Below are positions 8,042 to 17,503 of a DNA stretch of 26,818 nucleotides, one piece after another (position 1 is the stretch's first letter; the number at the start of each line of letters is the position of its first letter). A model generated the notes under the pieces. It saw only the letters and a program-made list of their open reading frames with translations. It searched no databases and was not told where the DNA came from. A program made the translations under genes and the position numbers. Source of the DNA: a virus. Location: IMG/VR virus record IMGVR_UViG_3300030098_006066, positions 1 through 26,818 of that record; one strand, 5' to 3'.

Positions 8042-8959
8042 ATGGGATTATTAGACGGAACAAATCAAGCTACTTATTATAATTCAAGTAATTCACCTAA
8101 TTACGGTAATTATCAATTTATAAGTTTAGATCATATTATAAATGGATTTATGATATCTTACGTTGGGGAAGGTAAAATAATAAAAAAAGTAAATAGAACA
8201 GATGTGCAATTTCATGCAATGAGAGCTATACAAGAACTTTCATATGATGTATTTAGGTCTATTAAAGCATACGAAATAAACGTACCAAATACGTTGAAAA
8301 TGATTTTACCACAAGATTATGTAAACTACGTAAAATTAACTAGAATTGATTCTAATGGTATTGAAAGGCTTTTATATCCTACTGGAAAAACATCAAATCC
8401 ATTTCATATAAAACAATCTACAGATGGTACATATGGTTTTGATGATTTAGATAATGATGGCACAGATGACACTCTTGATACTGGTGGTGGAGATCCATAT
8501 ATATATACTGATAGTTCTGCTTGGGAAAACTACCAAGATCAAACCGCAGATGATTCTTATGGAGATGACGAGACAGATAGAGATATAGATAGTAGAGGAA
8601 GAAGATATGGTTTAGATCCACAGCATGCTCAAGCTAATGGTACTTTTTATATAGACTATCTTAGAGGATATATACATTTTGGCTCTAGCTTAGCTGGACA
8701 AGATATAATACTAAAGTATATTAGTGATGGTTTGGGTACTGATGATGAAATGGTGGTTCATAAATTTTGTGAAGAAGCTTGTTATAAGTGGATAGCTCAT
8801 GGTGTATTAGCAACAAGATCTAATGTACCAGAGTATTTAATAGCAAGATTCAAAAAAGAAAGATTTGCTGAATCTAGAAAAGCAAAGATAAGATTATCTA
8901 ATATTAAAATAGAAGAATTTACTCAAGTATTAAAAGGAATGAGTAAACCAATAAAATAA
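8042..8959 (+). CDS. Head-tail connector / neck-type protein with Asp-rich insert
   Basis: The 305-residue product belongs by signature to a connector family common in marine phages. The conserved C-terminal half runs from RRYGLDPQHAQANGTFYIDY through RGYIHFGSSLAGQDIILKYI to SDGLGTDDEMVVHKFCEEAC (about 180-245), then a basic helical tail. The N-terminal helix-rich part (about 25-110) is likely the portal- or ring-facing face. Between the halves (about 118-178) lies a very acidic low-complexity stretch containing DDLDNDGTDD (residues 134-143), similar to Asp-rich calcium-binding loops. The gene follows its predecessor by 2 bases and precedes the giant hub gene by 5, so the three are probably co-translated. 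The neck or ring assignment comes from family resemblance and position. Confidence 0.75.
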   Translation: MGLLDGTNQATYYNSSNSPNYGNYQFISLDHIINGFMISYVGEGKIIKKVNRTDVQFHAMRAIQELSYDVFRSIKAYEINVPNTLKMILPQDYVNYVKLTRIDSNGIERLLYPTGKTSNPFHIKQSTDGTYGFDDLDNDGTDDTLDTGGGDPYIYTDSSAWENYQDQTADDSYGDDETDRDIDSRGRRYGLDPQHAQANGTFYIDYLRGYIHFGSSLAGQDIILKYISDGLGTDDEMVVHKFCEEACYKWIAHGVLATRSNVPEYLIARFKKERFAESRKAKIRLSNIKIEEFTQVLKGMSKPIK

Positions 8960-8964
8960 TAAAT

Positions 8965-11900
8965 ATGCCGGAGATTAAACATACATTTCATGCCGGAAAA
9001 ATGGACAAGGATACAGATGAAAGACTTGTCAAAAACGGTGAATATAGGGATGCTTTAAACGTACAAGTTAGAACTACAGATGGTGGATCTGATGGTACTG
9101 GTGATGCTGGTGCTATTCAAAATATAAAAGGTACTAAACGAGTTATATTGGTTACTCCTACTACGAGTTATATAGATGATAATATATCAGGAGAAAAAGA
9201 TGAAACTAGGATTATAGCAAGTATTGCTGATGAAGCAAAAGATAGAGCGTTCTTTTTTGTGGCGTCTCCAGTTCCTTTTAATGGTATAGAAAGCATATCG
9301 CATACAGATATAATAAATGCTAGTCTTAATAGTGACGGTGATGTTGTAACTGGTCAATCTAAAAGAGATTGGATAGATAGAATAGTCGAATTAAATTATA
9401 GTCCTCAAAATGGTGGTGGTACTGATTACGACACTATATTTGTAGATAAATGGGCAGTCACCTGTACTTATGCAGACGCTGTTTCATCTCCTAGTTCTTC
9501 TACTAGTTATTCTTATATAACTGTCACAAATGGTGCTTTATATAGAGAGGGAATGATATTATACGCTCAAAATAGCAGTGGTGTTGATTTATTACATCAT
9601 ACAATAACAGTAGATGGAGAAACTTATAGTAGTACTCCTGGAGTTGAAATTGTAAAAATATCAGGTAATGATCTAGTATTAGCTGAAACACAAACATCAA
9701 ATCTACAAGAAAGTTGTGCTGTAATGAAATTCATACATCCAGAAAGAGTATTAGAATTTGATTATTATAAATCATCAGAAAATAATGTACAAAGAATTCA
9801 TAATGTAATTACTGGTATTAATATCATTGATGATTTATTATTCTGGTCTGATGGTATTCATGAGCCTAAAAAAATAAATATAGAAAGATCTAGAAAAGGT
9901 ACAACAACTGATGCTACACATACAGAGCTTTGGGTTACACATCCAGTAACTCATGAGTTAGTAAAAGTAACGGATATAGAACCAGATTTAAATACAGCGG
10001 ATATAAAAAAAGAACATATAACTGTTATAAGAAAAGCTCCGCAATCCGCTCCAACTTTACATATGGATATTAGCGACAGGGAGAATGATACCTCGTTTGA
10101 GATTAGTTATAATTTTAAAGATAATAATAGTATACCAAGTATACCTACTGAAGGATGTACAAGAATAATACCTTTCCCAATAGAAATAGATTGTAGAGAA
10201 GATGATGTTTTTAAGTTTACATCTGATAATATTTTTTCTAATGAACCATCAATAGTACGAGCTAAAGTTATTAATATAGATGGTACTAATGTTACTGTTA
10301 GATTAATATTTATGAGTAATGATGTGGCTGAAAATGATCCTAGTAATTGGGATGTAGAATTAGAGCAAAGAAAACCTTTATTTGAAACTAAATTTGGTAG
10401 ATTTGCTTATAGATACCAATACGATGATAACGAATATTCTAGTTTTTCACCTTGGTCAGAATTAGCTTTCTTACCTGGAGAGTTTGAATATTCACCTAGT
10501 AAAGGATATAATAAAGGTGTTGTTAATAATGTAAGAAGTTTGATTGTTAAAGATTTTGTGCCTCATGATGTTATAAGACCTAGCGATGTTAAAGCTATAG
10601 ATATACTTTGGAAAACAACAGATAATGCTAACGTATATATTGTAAAAACTATAACAAGAGAAAGAGATATAGAGTGGGAGAATTATACAAATACTATTAC
10701 TGATAATACTGGTTCTATTACAATAACATCTGAGATGATACACAAAGTTGTTCCTTCTAATCAAACACTTAGAGGTTGGGATAATGTACCTAGAAAAGCT
10801 GTTGCTCAAGAAATGACAGCTAATAGACTTATATATGGTAATTATATTCAAGGTTATGATTTACAGAATTCTTTTGGATTAAAGCAGTCTGTAATATCAA
10901 ATAGAGTACAATTTCCTAAACCTAGAAAATCTGTAAAATCAGATAGAAGTTATAGATTTGGAGCGGTATTTGGTGATAAGTATGGTAGAGAAACACCAGT
11001 TATGGCTAGTGGTTATAAAAATATACAGTTACAAGGAGATAATGAAGTAATTGAGAATATATCTGGTGATTTAGTTGTTGAAAAAAGTTTATCAGCTTAT
11101 AGTAATAAATTTCAATTAGAACAAAGTTGGGATGGTGTACCGGGAGAGTGGATGGATTATGTAAAATATTTTGTAAAAGAAACATCTAACGAATATTATA
11201 ATCTAATAATGGATAGATGGTATGAGGCTGAAGATGGTAACATATGGGTAGCTTTTCCTTCTGTTGATAGAAATAAGGTTGATGAAGAAACATTCTTGCT
11301 ATTAAAAAACGGGCATGGAACCCAAATGCCAATTGCAGAAGAAGCTAGATATAAAATTATAGCTATAGAAAATAATGCTCCAGATTTTATAAAAACTGAG
11401 AATAGAGATTACGATAAAATATACATAGTTAGAGATAATATTTATAGTGGAAGTCAAAGTGCTGTTACAGATGCCATACCAGATAAACTAATAGAAGAAA
11501 GAGAAATAATGATAGCAGCGGAACATTGGGATGCAGTAAAACCTAATACAGCTGATTTTAAAGGTATAGCAAAAGCTAGGATTATAGGTATATTCTCTAG
11601 CCCCGCAGATGGTGATGTTCAAGTTGAGAGTCCTTGGAGAAATTTAACTAAAATAATAGATCACGATAATGGAGGCGATCCTGTTAGAGGTGTTGTTTTT
11701 AATAAGCCGTTTGAGGAGAGTGAAGTCAACATGTACGAGAAATTACTATTAGAACTTTCAGATCCATCTGAATTAACAGATAATAAAGCAACTGTAGATA
11801 ATCCTAATGCAGATGGTTGGATACAGTATTATATACAACTTAGAGATGCTGTTATTGATAATAAACCACAATTTGATGGTAGATTTTTTGTTAAATTAGA

Positions 11901-14900
11901 AAAAGATTCTGTATTAGAAAAATCAGTATTAGGTACACAGGTTAGTTATGAAGTTCAAGCTACTTATGAGGTGGCTTATATTGCCGCAAAAGCAGAAAAT
12001 GAAGCAAATGTCTCTGAAGAAGATGATTTTACTCCAGGTCCTTATAATAATCCAAGTGATGCTACTTCTAATGATTGGCCTGGGAATGTATTTACATCAG
12101 CAGAAATAGAATATGATGCAAGTTATAATAACTCCTTAACTGCGCAAGGACCTCCTGCTGGAGAATCAGTACCAGCTGGTAATGTTAAAGTTGAAGATTT
12201 AACTAATGCAGATGGAGAGGTAAATGAAGATTTAACAACAAATGAAAATGGTATATCAGAAGCAGAGCAAACTGTTCCGCTATTCGGTCCTGGAGATCAT
12301 AGTAGTAATGGGAATAAAACAGAGCAATTCTGGGAATGGTGGTGGAATCAAGGTGTAGGTGGTAATACTAATAGAAAAAGTAATATATTTATAGATAGTG
12401 CCCCAGCATATAGTGGTTTTAGTAAAGTAATAGATTTAGTTAATTCTGATGATGGTACAGAAACAAAACGTCAAATTTTAAGATTTCTTAATTCTGGTTA
12501 TCAACCTTTAAGTCATTTTAAAGATAATTATATATATGGTCCTTATCCTTCTGGAGCGACATATCCTTATCCACCATACGATCTTGAATGGGATGGATCG
12601 GAATCAAAACAAAATTGGTCACCACAAGGACTTAGTAATGGTCATTTATCAAATGGAGAACTTGGGCAATTTACGTTTTCAGTAATTAAAGATGATTGGT
12701 CCACATCAGCTAGCGATGCTTTATTTAAAAGTGCTATGACAACTGTTGGAACTATATTTAGATTTGAAAATGATCCTAATAATGTTAATTATAAAATAAT
12801 ATCTTTTGTACAAAATACAGATGGTGACGGATTTGAGGGATTTGGTTCATTTTCAAACGGACAAGAAATAACAATAGAAAGTAGAAACTACGCAAACACA
12901 GAAGGTAGTCTTCGTAATAGATATTCAATTATAACTAGATTTGTAAGACTTAATGCTAGTAATGTAGAAGAACCTAATACTGGTATAGACATCAGTAAAT
13001 GGGATCCAAGAGGAGAAGTTAGACATGATGGTATAGGTAGTTTAAAAATACAAGTATTAACTCAAGTAGGAAACTTTAGTTTATCGGATAGATCACTTGC
13101 TACTAACGCGGCTTGCTGGGAAACTGAACCTAAAGAAGATATTGGTTTAGATATATATTATGAAGCTAGTGAGGCAATACCTATGAATTTAAAAGATACG
13201 GGAGATTTAATAACTTTTACTAAACCTTCGGCAAATAAGAAAAGAGCAAGTAACACAACGTTAGTAGATCGAACCTTTGATAGTAGTATGATTAGACCAA
13301 CTTTACCGTCAGACGCATATGTTAGTAATGTGTTAAGTAACGACGCTATTAAAATAATGTACCAAGGTTATGAGTTAGTAAACGGCGTGCAACAACCTAG
13401 CTACGAATTACCTTTAACTATTGATGTAGATAGACCTGGGTATGGTTTATTTCCAGGTGATATAATTAATTTTATACATAAATCTTCTCCGTATAAAAGT
13501 GGGATAATAACTAATTCAAAGATAATAGATTATTATGATGTTATAACAGGTTTACCTGGAAGTACAACGATACCAACTCTTTCTCCTAGAGAGACTAGAG
13601 ATGGTGTTCCGTATGCAGTTGGTGGTCAGGTAGCTGGAGCTGAAGGAGGTGGAGCTTGGTTAAAAACAGATGTAGGTGATATAAGTGGTAATAGTATAAT
13701 TGGTGCAGCTGTAACAGGACCTGGATTACCAGAAGTAGGTGTTGTTGTTTTAGATACTGGTTATGCAGGTTTTGGCGAACCTGCAGTAAGAGTTAATTGG
13801 AAATTTGATAATGATTATGCAAACGTATCAAATGCTTATGAATTTAAAATTTCTACTGGATGGTATAAAATAGATACTGAGGTTTGGAGATATCCTATAG
13901 AATTAGGATGGTTTAATTGCTATTCATTTGGTAATGGTGTAGAATCCGATAGAATAAGAGATGATTTTAATGCACCAACAATTGATAATGGTATTAAAGT
14001 TTCTTCTACATTTTTAGAGTATGGAAAAGAAAAGTTAGGTAGTGGATTAATATATTCTGGTTTATACAATTCAACTTCTGGCGTTAATAATTTGAATGAA
14101 TTTAACATGGCAGAGAAGATAACGAAAAATCTAAATCCAATATATGGCTCTATACAAGCGTTGAAAACTTCTGAAAAGAATTTAATCGTATTTGCTGAAG
14201 ATAAAATATTAAAAGTTTTAGCTAATAAAGATGCTATATATAACGCTGATGGCAATCCACAATTAACCGCAACAAATAAAGTATTAGGAGACACAACTCC
14301 TTACGCTGGAGACTTTGGTATATCTAAAAACCCTGAATCGCTTGCGTGGGATCAATATAGAATGTATTGTACTGATAAACAAAGAGGTGCAGTACTTAGA
14401 ATATCAATGGATGGTATAACACCTATATCAGATGTAGGTATGAGAACTTATTTTAGAAATAGGATGAAACTTAGCGATAGTATGGTTGGGACTTTTGATA
14501 CTGTAAACGGTGAGTATAACGTAACATTAGATAAAGGGTGGAAATATAATACAGCAGATGCAGTACCAACAACAGTATCATTTAATGAAAGATCTAAAGC
14601 TTGGACAAGTTTTAAATCGTTTATTCCATCAACTGGTGTTTCTGTTAATGGTAGATATTTAACAGCTAATAAAAATATGGTTTGGGAGCATTATTCAGAT
14701 ACAGCACCAAGAAATAATTTTTATGGTACTCAATATCAATCTGAAGTAGAAGTAATATTTAATGACATGCCTAGTGTTATTAAATCTTTTAAGACCATAA
14801 ATTATGAAGGAACTCAATCTAAAGTAATTCAATCTTATAATATATCTACAAGTAGTACTATATTGGATGCTGTCGGAAATAGCGTTTCTACAGATGATGG

Positions 14901-15213
14901 AGAATATTATAATTTAACATCTAAAAATGGGTGGTGGGTACAATCTTTTACAACGGATTCGCAAGAAGGTGCCGTACCTGAGTTTATAAATAAAGAAAAT
15001 AAATGGTTTAATAGAATAAGTGGAATAGCAACTACTGAAAGTAATTTAGATATGAATGAGTTTTCCGTTCAAGGTATAGGATTTCCATCTACTATTACTT
15101 CAGCGTCTACAGAAGATGCATCTGTACCTACAGCTGGTGATGAAGTTGACTTTATCATTGAGGATACTTATGATGGTGTTGATACAGGGATATATGGAGA
15201 TGATAGTTTGTAA
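8965..15213 (+). CDS. Giant stabilization / tail-hub protein (P22 gp10-like family, 'muzzle'-like)
   Basis: A 2082-residue protein, likely the closure or hub of the short tail that seals the channel and retains packaged DNA. Motifs I recall from the phage stabilization-protein family: GKMDKDTDERLVKNGEYRD (residues 11-29), FGRFAYRYQYDDNEYSSFSP (477-496), AEDKILKVLANKDAIYNADG (1744-1763) and ISKNPESLAWDQYRMYCTDK (1786-1805). These are spread along the chain, and the last two may belong to a beta-propeller-like C-terminal region. Residues about 1010-1135 are an acidic, Asn/Gly/Pro-rich linker. Around 1570-1600 there is a VTGPGLPEVGVVVLD motif typical of small beta domains in virion proteins. The protein is much longer than P22 gp10 (under 500 residues), so most of it is extra. 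It follows the connector gene by 5 bases. Confidence 0.82.
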   Translation: MPEIKHTFHAGKMDKDTDERLVKNGEYRDALNVQVRTTDGGSDGTGDAGAIQNIKGTKRVILVTPTTSYIDDNISGEKDETRIIASIADEAKDRAFFFVASPVPFNGIESISHTDIINASLNSDGDVVTGQSKRDWIDRIVELNYSPQNGGGTDYDTIFVDKWAVTCTYADAVSSPSSSTSYSYITVTNGALYREGMILYAQNSSGVDLLHHTITVDGETYSSTPGVEIVKISGNDLVLAETQTSNLQESCAVMKFIHPERVLEFDYYKSSENNVQRIHNVITGINIIDDLLFWSDGIHEPKKINIERSRKGTTTDATHTELWVTHPVTHELVKVTDIEPDLNTADIKKEHITVIRKAPQSAPTLHMDISDRENDTSFEISYNFKDNNSIPSIPTEGCTRIIPFPIEIDCREDDVFKFTSDNIFSNEPSIVRAKVINIDGTNVTVRLIFMSNDVAENDPSNWDVELEQRKPLFETKFGRFAYRYQYDDNEYSSFSPWSELAFLPGEFEYSPSKGYNKGVVNNVRSLIVKDFVPHDVIRPSDVKAIDILWKTTDNANVYIVKTITRERDIEWENYTNTITDNTGSITITSEMIHKVVPSNQTLRGWDNVPRKAVAQEMTANRLIYGNYIQGYDLQNSFGLKQSVISNRVQFPKPRKSVKSDRSYRFGAVFGDKYGRETPVMASGYKNIQLQGDNEVIENISGDLVVEKSLSAYSNKFQLEQSWDGVPGEWMDYVKYFVKETSNEYYNLIMDRWYEAEDGNIWVAFPSVDRNKVDEETFLLLKNGHGTQMPIAEEARYKIIAIENNAPDFIKTENRDYDKIYIVRDNIYSGSQSAVTDAIPDKLIEEREIMIAAEHWDAVKPNTADFKGIAKARIIGIFSSPADGDVQVESPWRNLTKIIDHDNGGDPVRGVVFNKPFEESEVNMYEKLLLELSDPSELTDNKATVDNPNADGWIQYYIQLRDAVIDNKPQFDGRFFVKLEKDSVLEKSVLGTQVSYEVQATYEVAYIAAKAENEANVSEEDDFTPGPYNNPSDATSNDWPGNVFTSAEIEYDASYNNSLTAQGPPAGESVPAGNVKVEDLTNADGEVNEDLTTNENGISEAEQTVPLFGPGDHSSNGNKTEQFWEWWWNQGVGGNTNRKSNIFIDSAPAYSGFSKVIDLVNSDDGTETKRQILRFLNSGYQPLSHFKDNYIYGPYPSGATYPYPPYDLEWDGSESKQNWSPQGLSNGHLSNGELGQFTFSVIKDDWSTSASDALFKSAMTTVGTIFRFENDPNNVNYKIISFVQNTDGDGFEGFGSFSNGQEITIESRNYANTEGSLRNRYSIITRFVRLNASNVEEPNTGIDISKWDPRGEVRHDGIGSLKIQVLTQVGNFSLSDRSLATNAACWETEPKEDIGLDIYYEASEAIPMNLKDTGDLITFTKPSANKKRASNTTLVDRTFDSSMIRPTLPSDAYVSNVLSNDAIKIMYQGYELVNGVQQPSYELPLTIDVDRPGYGLFPGDIINFIHKSSPYKSGIITNSKIIDYYDVITGLPGSTTIPTLSPRETRDGVPYAVGGQVAGAEGGGAWLKTDVGDISGNSIIGAAVTGPGLPEVGVVVLDTGYAGFGEPAVRVNWKFDNDYANVSNAYEFKISTGWYKIDTEVWRYPIELGWFNCYSFGNGVESDRIRDDFNAPTIDNGIKVSSTFLEYGKEKLGSGLIYSGLYNSTSGVNNLNEFNMAEKITKNLNPIYGSIQALKTSEKNLIVFAEDKILKVLANKDAIYNADGNPQLTATNKVLGDTTPYAGDFGISKNPESLAWDQYRMYCTDKQRGAVLRISMDGITPISDVGMRTYFRNRMKLSDSMVGTFDTVNGEYNVTLDKGWKYNTADAVPTTVSFNERSKAWTSFKSFIPSTGVSVNGRYLTANKNMVWEHYSDTAPRNNFYGTQYQSEVEVIFNDMPSVIKSFKTINYEGTQSKVIQSYNISTSSTILDAVGNSVSTDDGEYYNLTSKNGWWVQSFTTDSQEGAVPEFINKENKWFNRISGIATTESNLDMNEFSVQGIGFPSTITSASTEDASVPTAGDEVDFIIEDTYDGVDTGIYGDDSL

Positions 15214-15231
15214 TTAAAATAAATATAAAAA

Positions 15232-17085
15232 ATGGCAAATAATTATTTTATAGAAGGTAATGGAGAAATAGATAGTCTTGGTAGAGCTATCTTTAAAACT
15301 TCTGAAAATAAAGGTGACTCGACTTTCGATGGAAGTATGGTTACATCTGGTGCATTAATAGTACAGCCAAATGCTGGATACACTGTTGCTGCAGCTGATT
15401 TTTCTATTTCTAATTTAAGTACGCTAACAACCCCATACTTAGATAATGGTGAAGAAAACCCTGATTATAAGTGGGTTGAAGGTATTACTATAGCAGACAC
15501 TGGTACTCCTGGGACTATATCAAATACTATACGTATTACAGTATCTTTAGTAACATCAGGACCAAGAGGTCCTCTAGTTCTATCCAGTAATTTTACTATA
15601 GGATTAGATATAGATGGGGATGCTTTAGTTAATAATGTACCTGAAAATGTTGCATTTAATATACCTATTATAAATCAAAACAACGCGGCAAATCAATTCG
15701 CTGGATCAGATACAGATATAAATGCCAATGCCACTGTAACACTAACTCCTGAATCTGGTGTTTCTATAAACACTGTAGCTAATGGAGAGTTTAGTGAAAT
15801 GACACTAACTGGTCAAGTAGCACCAGATGAACCAACTAACGTTGGTAATATAAATATAGCAGCTAACGCTGGGTATTACTTTCAAGAAACCCCTTATTTA
15901 TCATACGTAGATACACCTAGTGATATCATCGCTTTAAATTCTCCAACTATAACATATAATAGCGATAATTTAGCAACTGCTTTTAGTTTTAATGTTGTAT
16001 ATAAAAATAGTGTAGATACAACAAACAATTCTCAATCAAAAACATTTGTAAGATATAAAACAACACAAATACCTACTGCAACAAAAGAAATTCAAGATAT
16101 TAAATTTGGCCAAACTCAAGTATCAAATAGAGGCGATATGAGAAATATTGCAGTACATGGTGACGCTGACGCAGAGTTTGATATCACTATACAAGATAGC
16201 CGTAGTGTATCTATTATAGATTCAAATCTTTCTAATAAAAAAACACTAACAGGAGATATTGCAGAATCTGATGCTATTAGTAAAAAATTAAAATCAACTG
16301 GTAGAAAAAAGGGAAAAACTTCATATAAGTTCGATCAAGAATTTCCTGCTTATAAGTCATTAATAAGAGACACTGCTCTTAATATGGGTGGAGGTTTAAG
16401 TGGTACTAAGGCTATATTTACCAGTTTAACTGGTGTAGCAGTAGGGGATAGAGTAATGATGGATGAAATACCTAATAGCACAGAAGTAACCGTTTCAGCA
16501 TTAAATCCAGATGGGGATAATGTAAACGAATGTACTCTCTCATCATCTGTTACTGCAAGTAACGGTAGTAAGGTAAGATTTCATAGACCACAAACATATT
16601 ATATAAATATTTATCCAAGAGAAGGAACTACATTAAGTTCTAGAATTCCTACAGTAACACCTCACTATACTATAAAACAATATGACGATCCTATTCTTAC
16701 TCTAAAGACTAAAGAAACTGATGCTGGTTATGCTGCTATAGGTACTTATAAATATACAGGTAAAGCTAATGCTCATCCAAGTCAATTAAAAGATACGCCA
16801 AGAATGTTCTCTTGTAAAATAACTGGTACTAGAAGTGATGGTGGTACTTTTGCTGCTGTAGGTGCTACTAGTGGTATACCAACTTGGTCAAGTACGGATT
16901 CCACAGTTTCATCTTGGAGTAACTCTACTTATGCTGATAATGGTGGTATGCATATAGAAATATTTAATATAGCTGTTAGTGGTATAGGTGGTGCAAGTTA
17001 TGTATTAACATTTGAAGTACTCATAAAAAGATGGGGTACAGAGGACGTTACCATGATTTTAGATTTAGACACAATAATAACATAG
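15232..17085 (+). CDS. Beta-rich virion protein with repeated Ig-like segments
   Basis: The 617-residue product is dominated by Ser/Thr/Asn/Val beta-strand sequence with no enzymatic motif seen, as in phage tail appendages or head decorations. Two parts resemble each other: one around residues 40-110 containing QPNAGYTVAAADFSISNL, and one around 195-265 containing IAANAGYYFQETPYLSY. This suggests duplicated Ig-like domains. Residues about 400-450 hold a GVAVGDRVMMDEIPNSTEVT segment, a small beta-domain motif also seen in neighbouring proteins. It is transcribed with the hub gene (18-base gap) and the small gene downstream (5-base gap). Host-range or receptor-binding function is possible but not shown. 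Confidence 0.72.
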   Translation: MANNYFIEGNGEIDSLGRAIFKTSENKGDSTFDGSMVTSGALIVQPNAGYTVAAADFSISNLSTLTTPYLDNGEENPDYKWVEGITIADTGTPGTISNTIRITVSLVTSGPRGPLVLSSNFTIGLDIDGDALVNNVPENVAFNIPIINQNNAANQFAGSDTDINANATVTLTPESGVSINTVANGEFSEMTLTGQVAPDEPTNVGNINIAANAGYYFQETPYLSYVDTPSDIIALNSPTITYNSDNLATAFSFNVVYKNSVDTTNNSQSKTFVRYKTTQIPTATKEIQDIKFGQTQVSNRGDMRNIAVHGDADAEFDITIQDSRSVSIIDSNLSNKKTLTGDIAESDAISKKLKSTGRKKGKTSYKFDQEFPAYKSLIRDTALNMGGGLSGTKAIFTSLTGVAVGDRVMMDEIPNSTEVTVSALNPDGDNVNECTLSSSVTASNGSKVRFHRPQTYYINIYPREGTTLSSRIPTVTPHYTIKQYDDPILTLKTKETDAGYAAIGTYKYTGKANAHPSQLKDTPRMFSCKITGTRSDGGTFAAVGATSGIPTWSSTDSTVSSWSNSTYADNGGMHIEIFNIAVSGIGGASYVLTFEVLIKRWGTEDVTMILDLDTIIT

Positions 17086-17090
17086 ATATT

Positions 17091-17462
17091 ATGGCAGAGA
17101 TTACTTTATACTTTCCAGAAACAGAACAGTCATCAGTACAAGTGGGTGACACGGCTTATTATATAAATCCTGATGATGATTCAGGTGGATTTCAAGTTGC
17201 TAACCAAGATAATTTAGTACTTATTGGTACGATAATAGAAATACAACCATCTCCTCCTAATAGCACATTTGTTATAAAATGTAATATAGATGATAGCACA
17301 CCTTTACCTACTTCATCAAGTTTTATATTATTTTCTAAAAACAATTCTGTTAATTGTTCTTCTTTATTAGGATATTATGGTTCTGCTAAATTTAAAAACA
17401 ATTCTACGGAAAAAGCAGAGATGTTTGCTACTAGTTGTGAGGTTAACGAAAGTAGTAAATAA
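17091..17462 (+). CDS. Small conserved virion protein, 123 residues
   Basis: The likely start is the ATG at 17091, five bases after the upstream stop and preceded by an A/T leader. An in-frame ATA codon at 17031 would force a long overlap with the upstream gene and is less likely. The protein is beta-rich. Its N-terminal part (VQVGDTAYYINPDD, then LIGTIIEIQP) looks like a small barrel. The C-terminal part contains YGSAKFKNNSTEKAEMFATS followed by CEVNESSK, an ending I recall from small structural proteins of marine phages. The three Cys residues are scattered. Function is unknown; a tail or baseplate accessory role is inferred from position. It is the last gene before the second promoter-like element, with no hairpin terminator behind it. 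Confidence 0.75.
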   Translation: MAEITLYFPETEQSSVQVGDTAYYINPDDDSGGFQVANQDNLVLIGTIIEIQPSPPNSTFVIKCNIDDSTPLPTSSSFILFSKNNSVNCSSLLGYYGSAKFKNNSTEKAEMFATSCEVNESSK

Positions 17463-17472
17463 CAAGTAAAAA

Positions 17473-17496
17473 ATGTAACTATATAATAGTAAAATA
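17473..17496 (+). promoter_or_regulatory. Candidate phage late promoter, copy 2
   Basis: An exact 24-base copy of 7253-7276, with TATAAT at 17482-17487. It ends 7 bases before the ATG of the next gene, the same spacing as copy 1. It lies in the 41-base gap between two genes. Sequence outside the 24 bases is not shared, which argues against a recent segmental duplication and for selection on the element itself. Confidence 0.6.
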
Positions 17497-17503
17497 ATAA
17501 AAT

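Noticed and set aside
10492-10851. Minus-strand open frames of 60-124 codons, such as this one and 13920-14294
   Set aside because: They lie entirely inside strong + strand genes, show skewed Ile/Ser/Tyr/Phe composition typical of antisense reading, and have no family resemblance.
17031-17090. N-terminal extension of the small 17091-17462 gene
   Set aside because: It would overlap the upstream coding region in another frame and lacks an ATG. The ATG at 17091 has a typical leader and gives a protein with an expected beginning (MAEITLYFPE).
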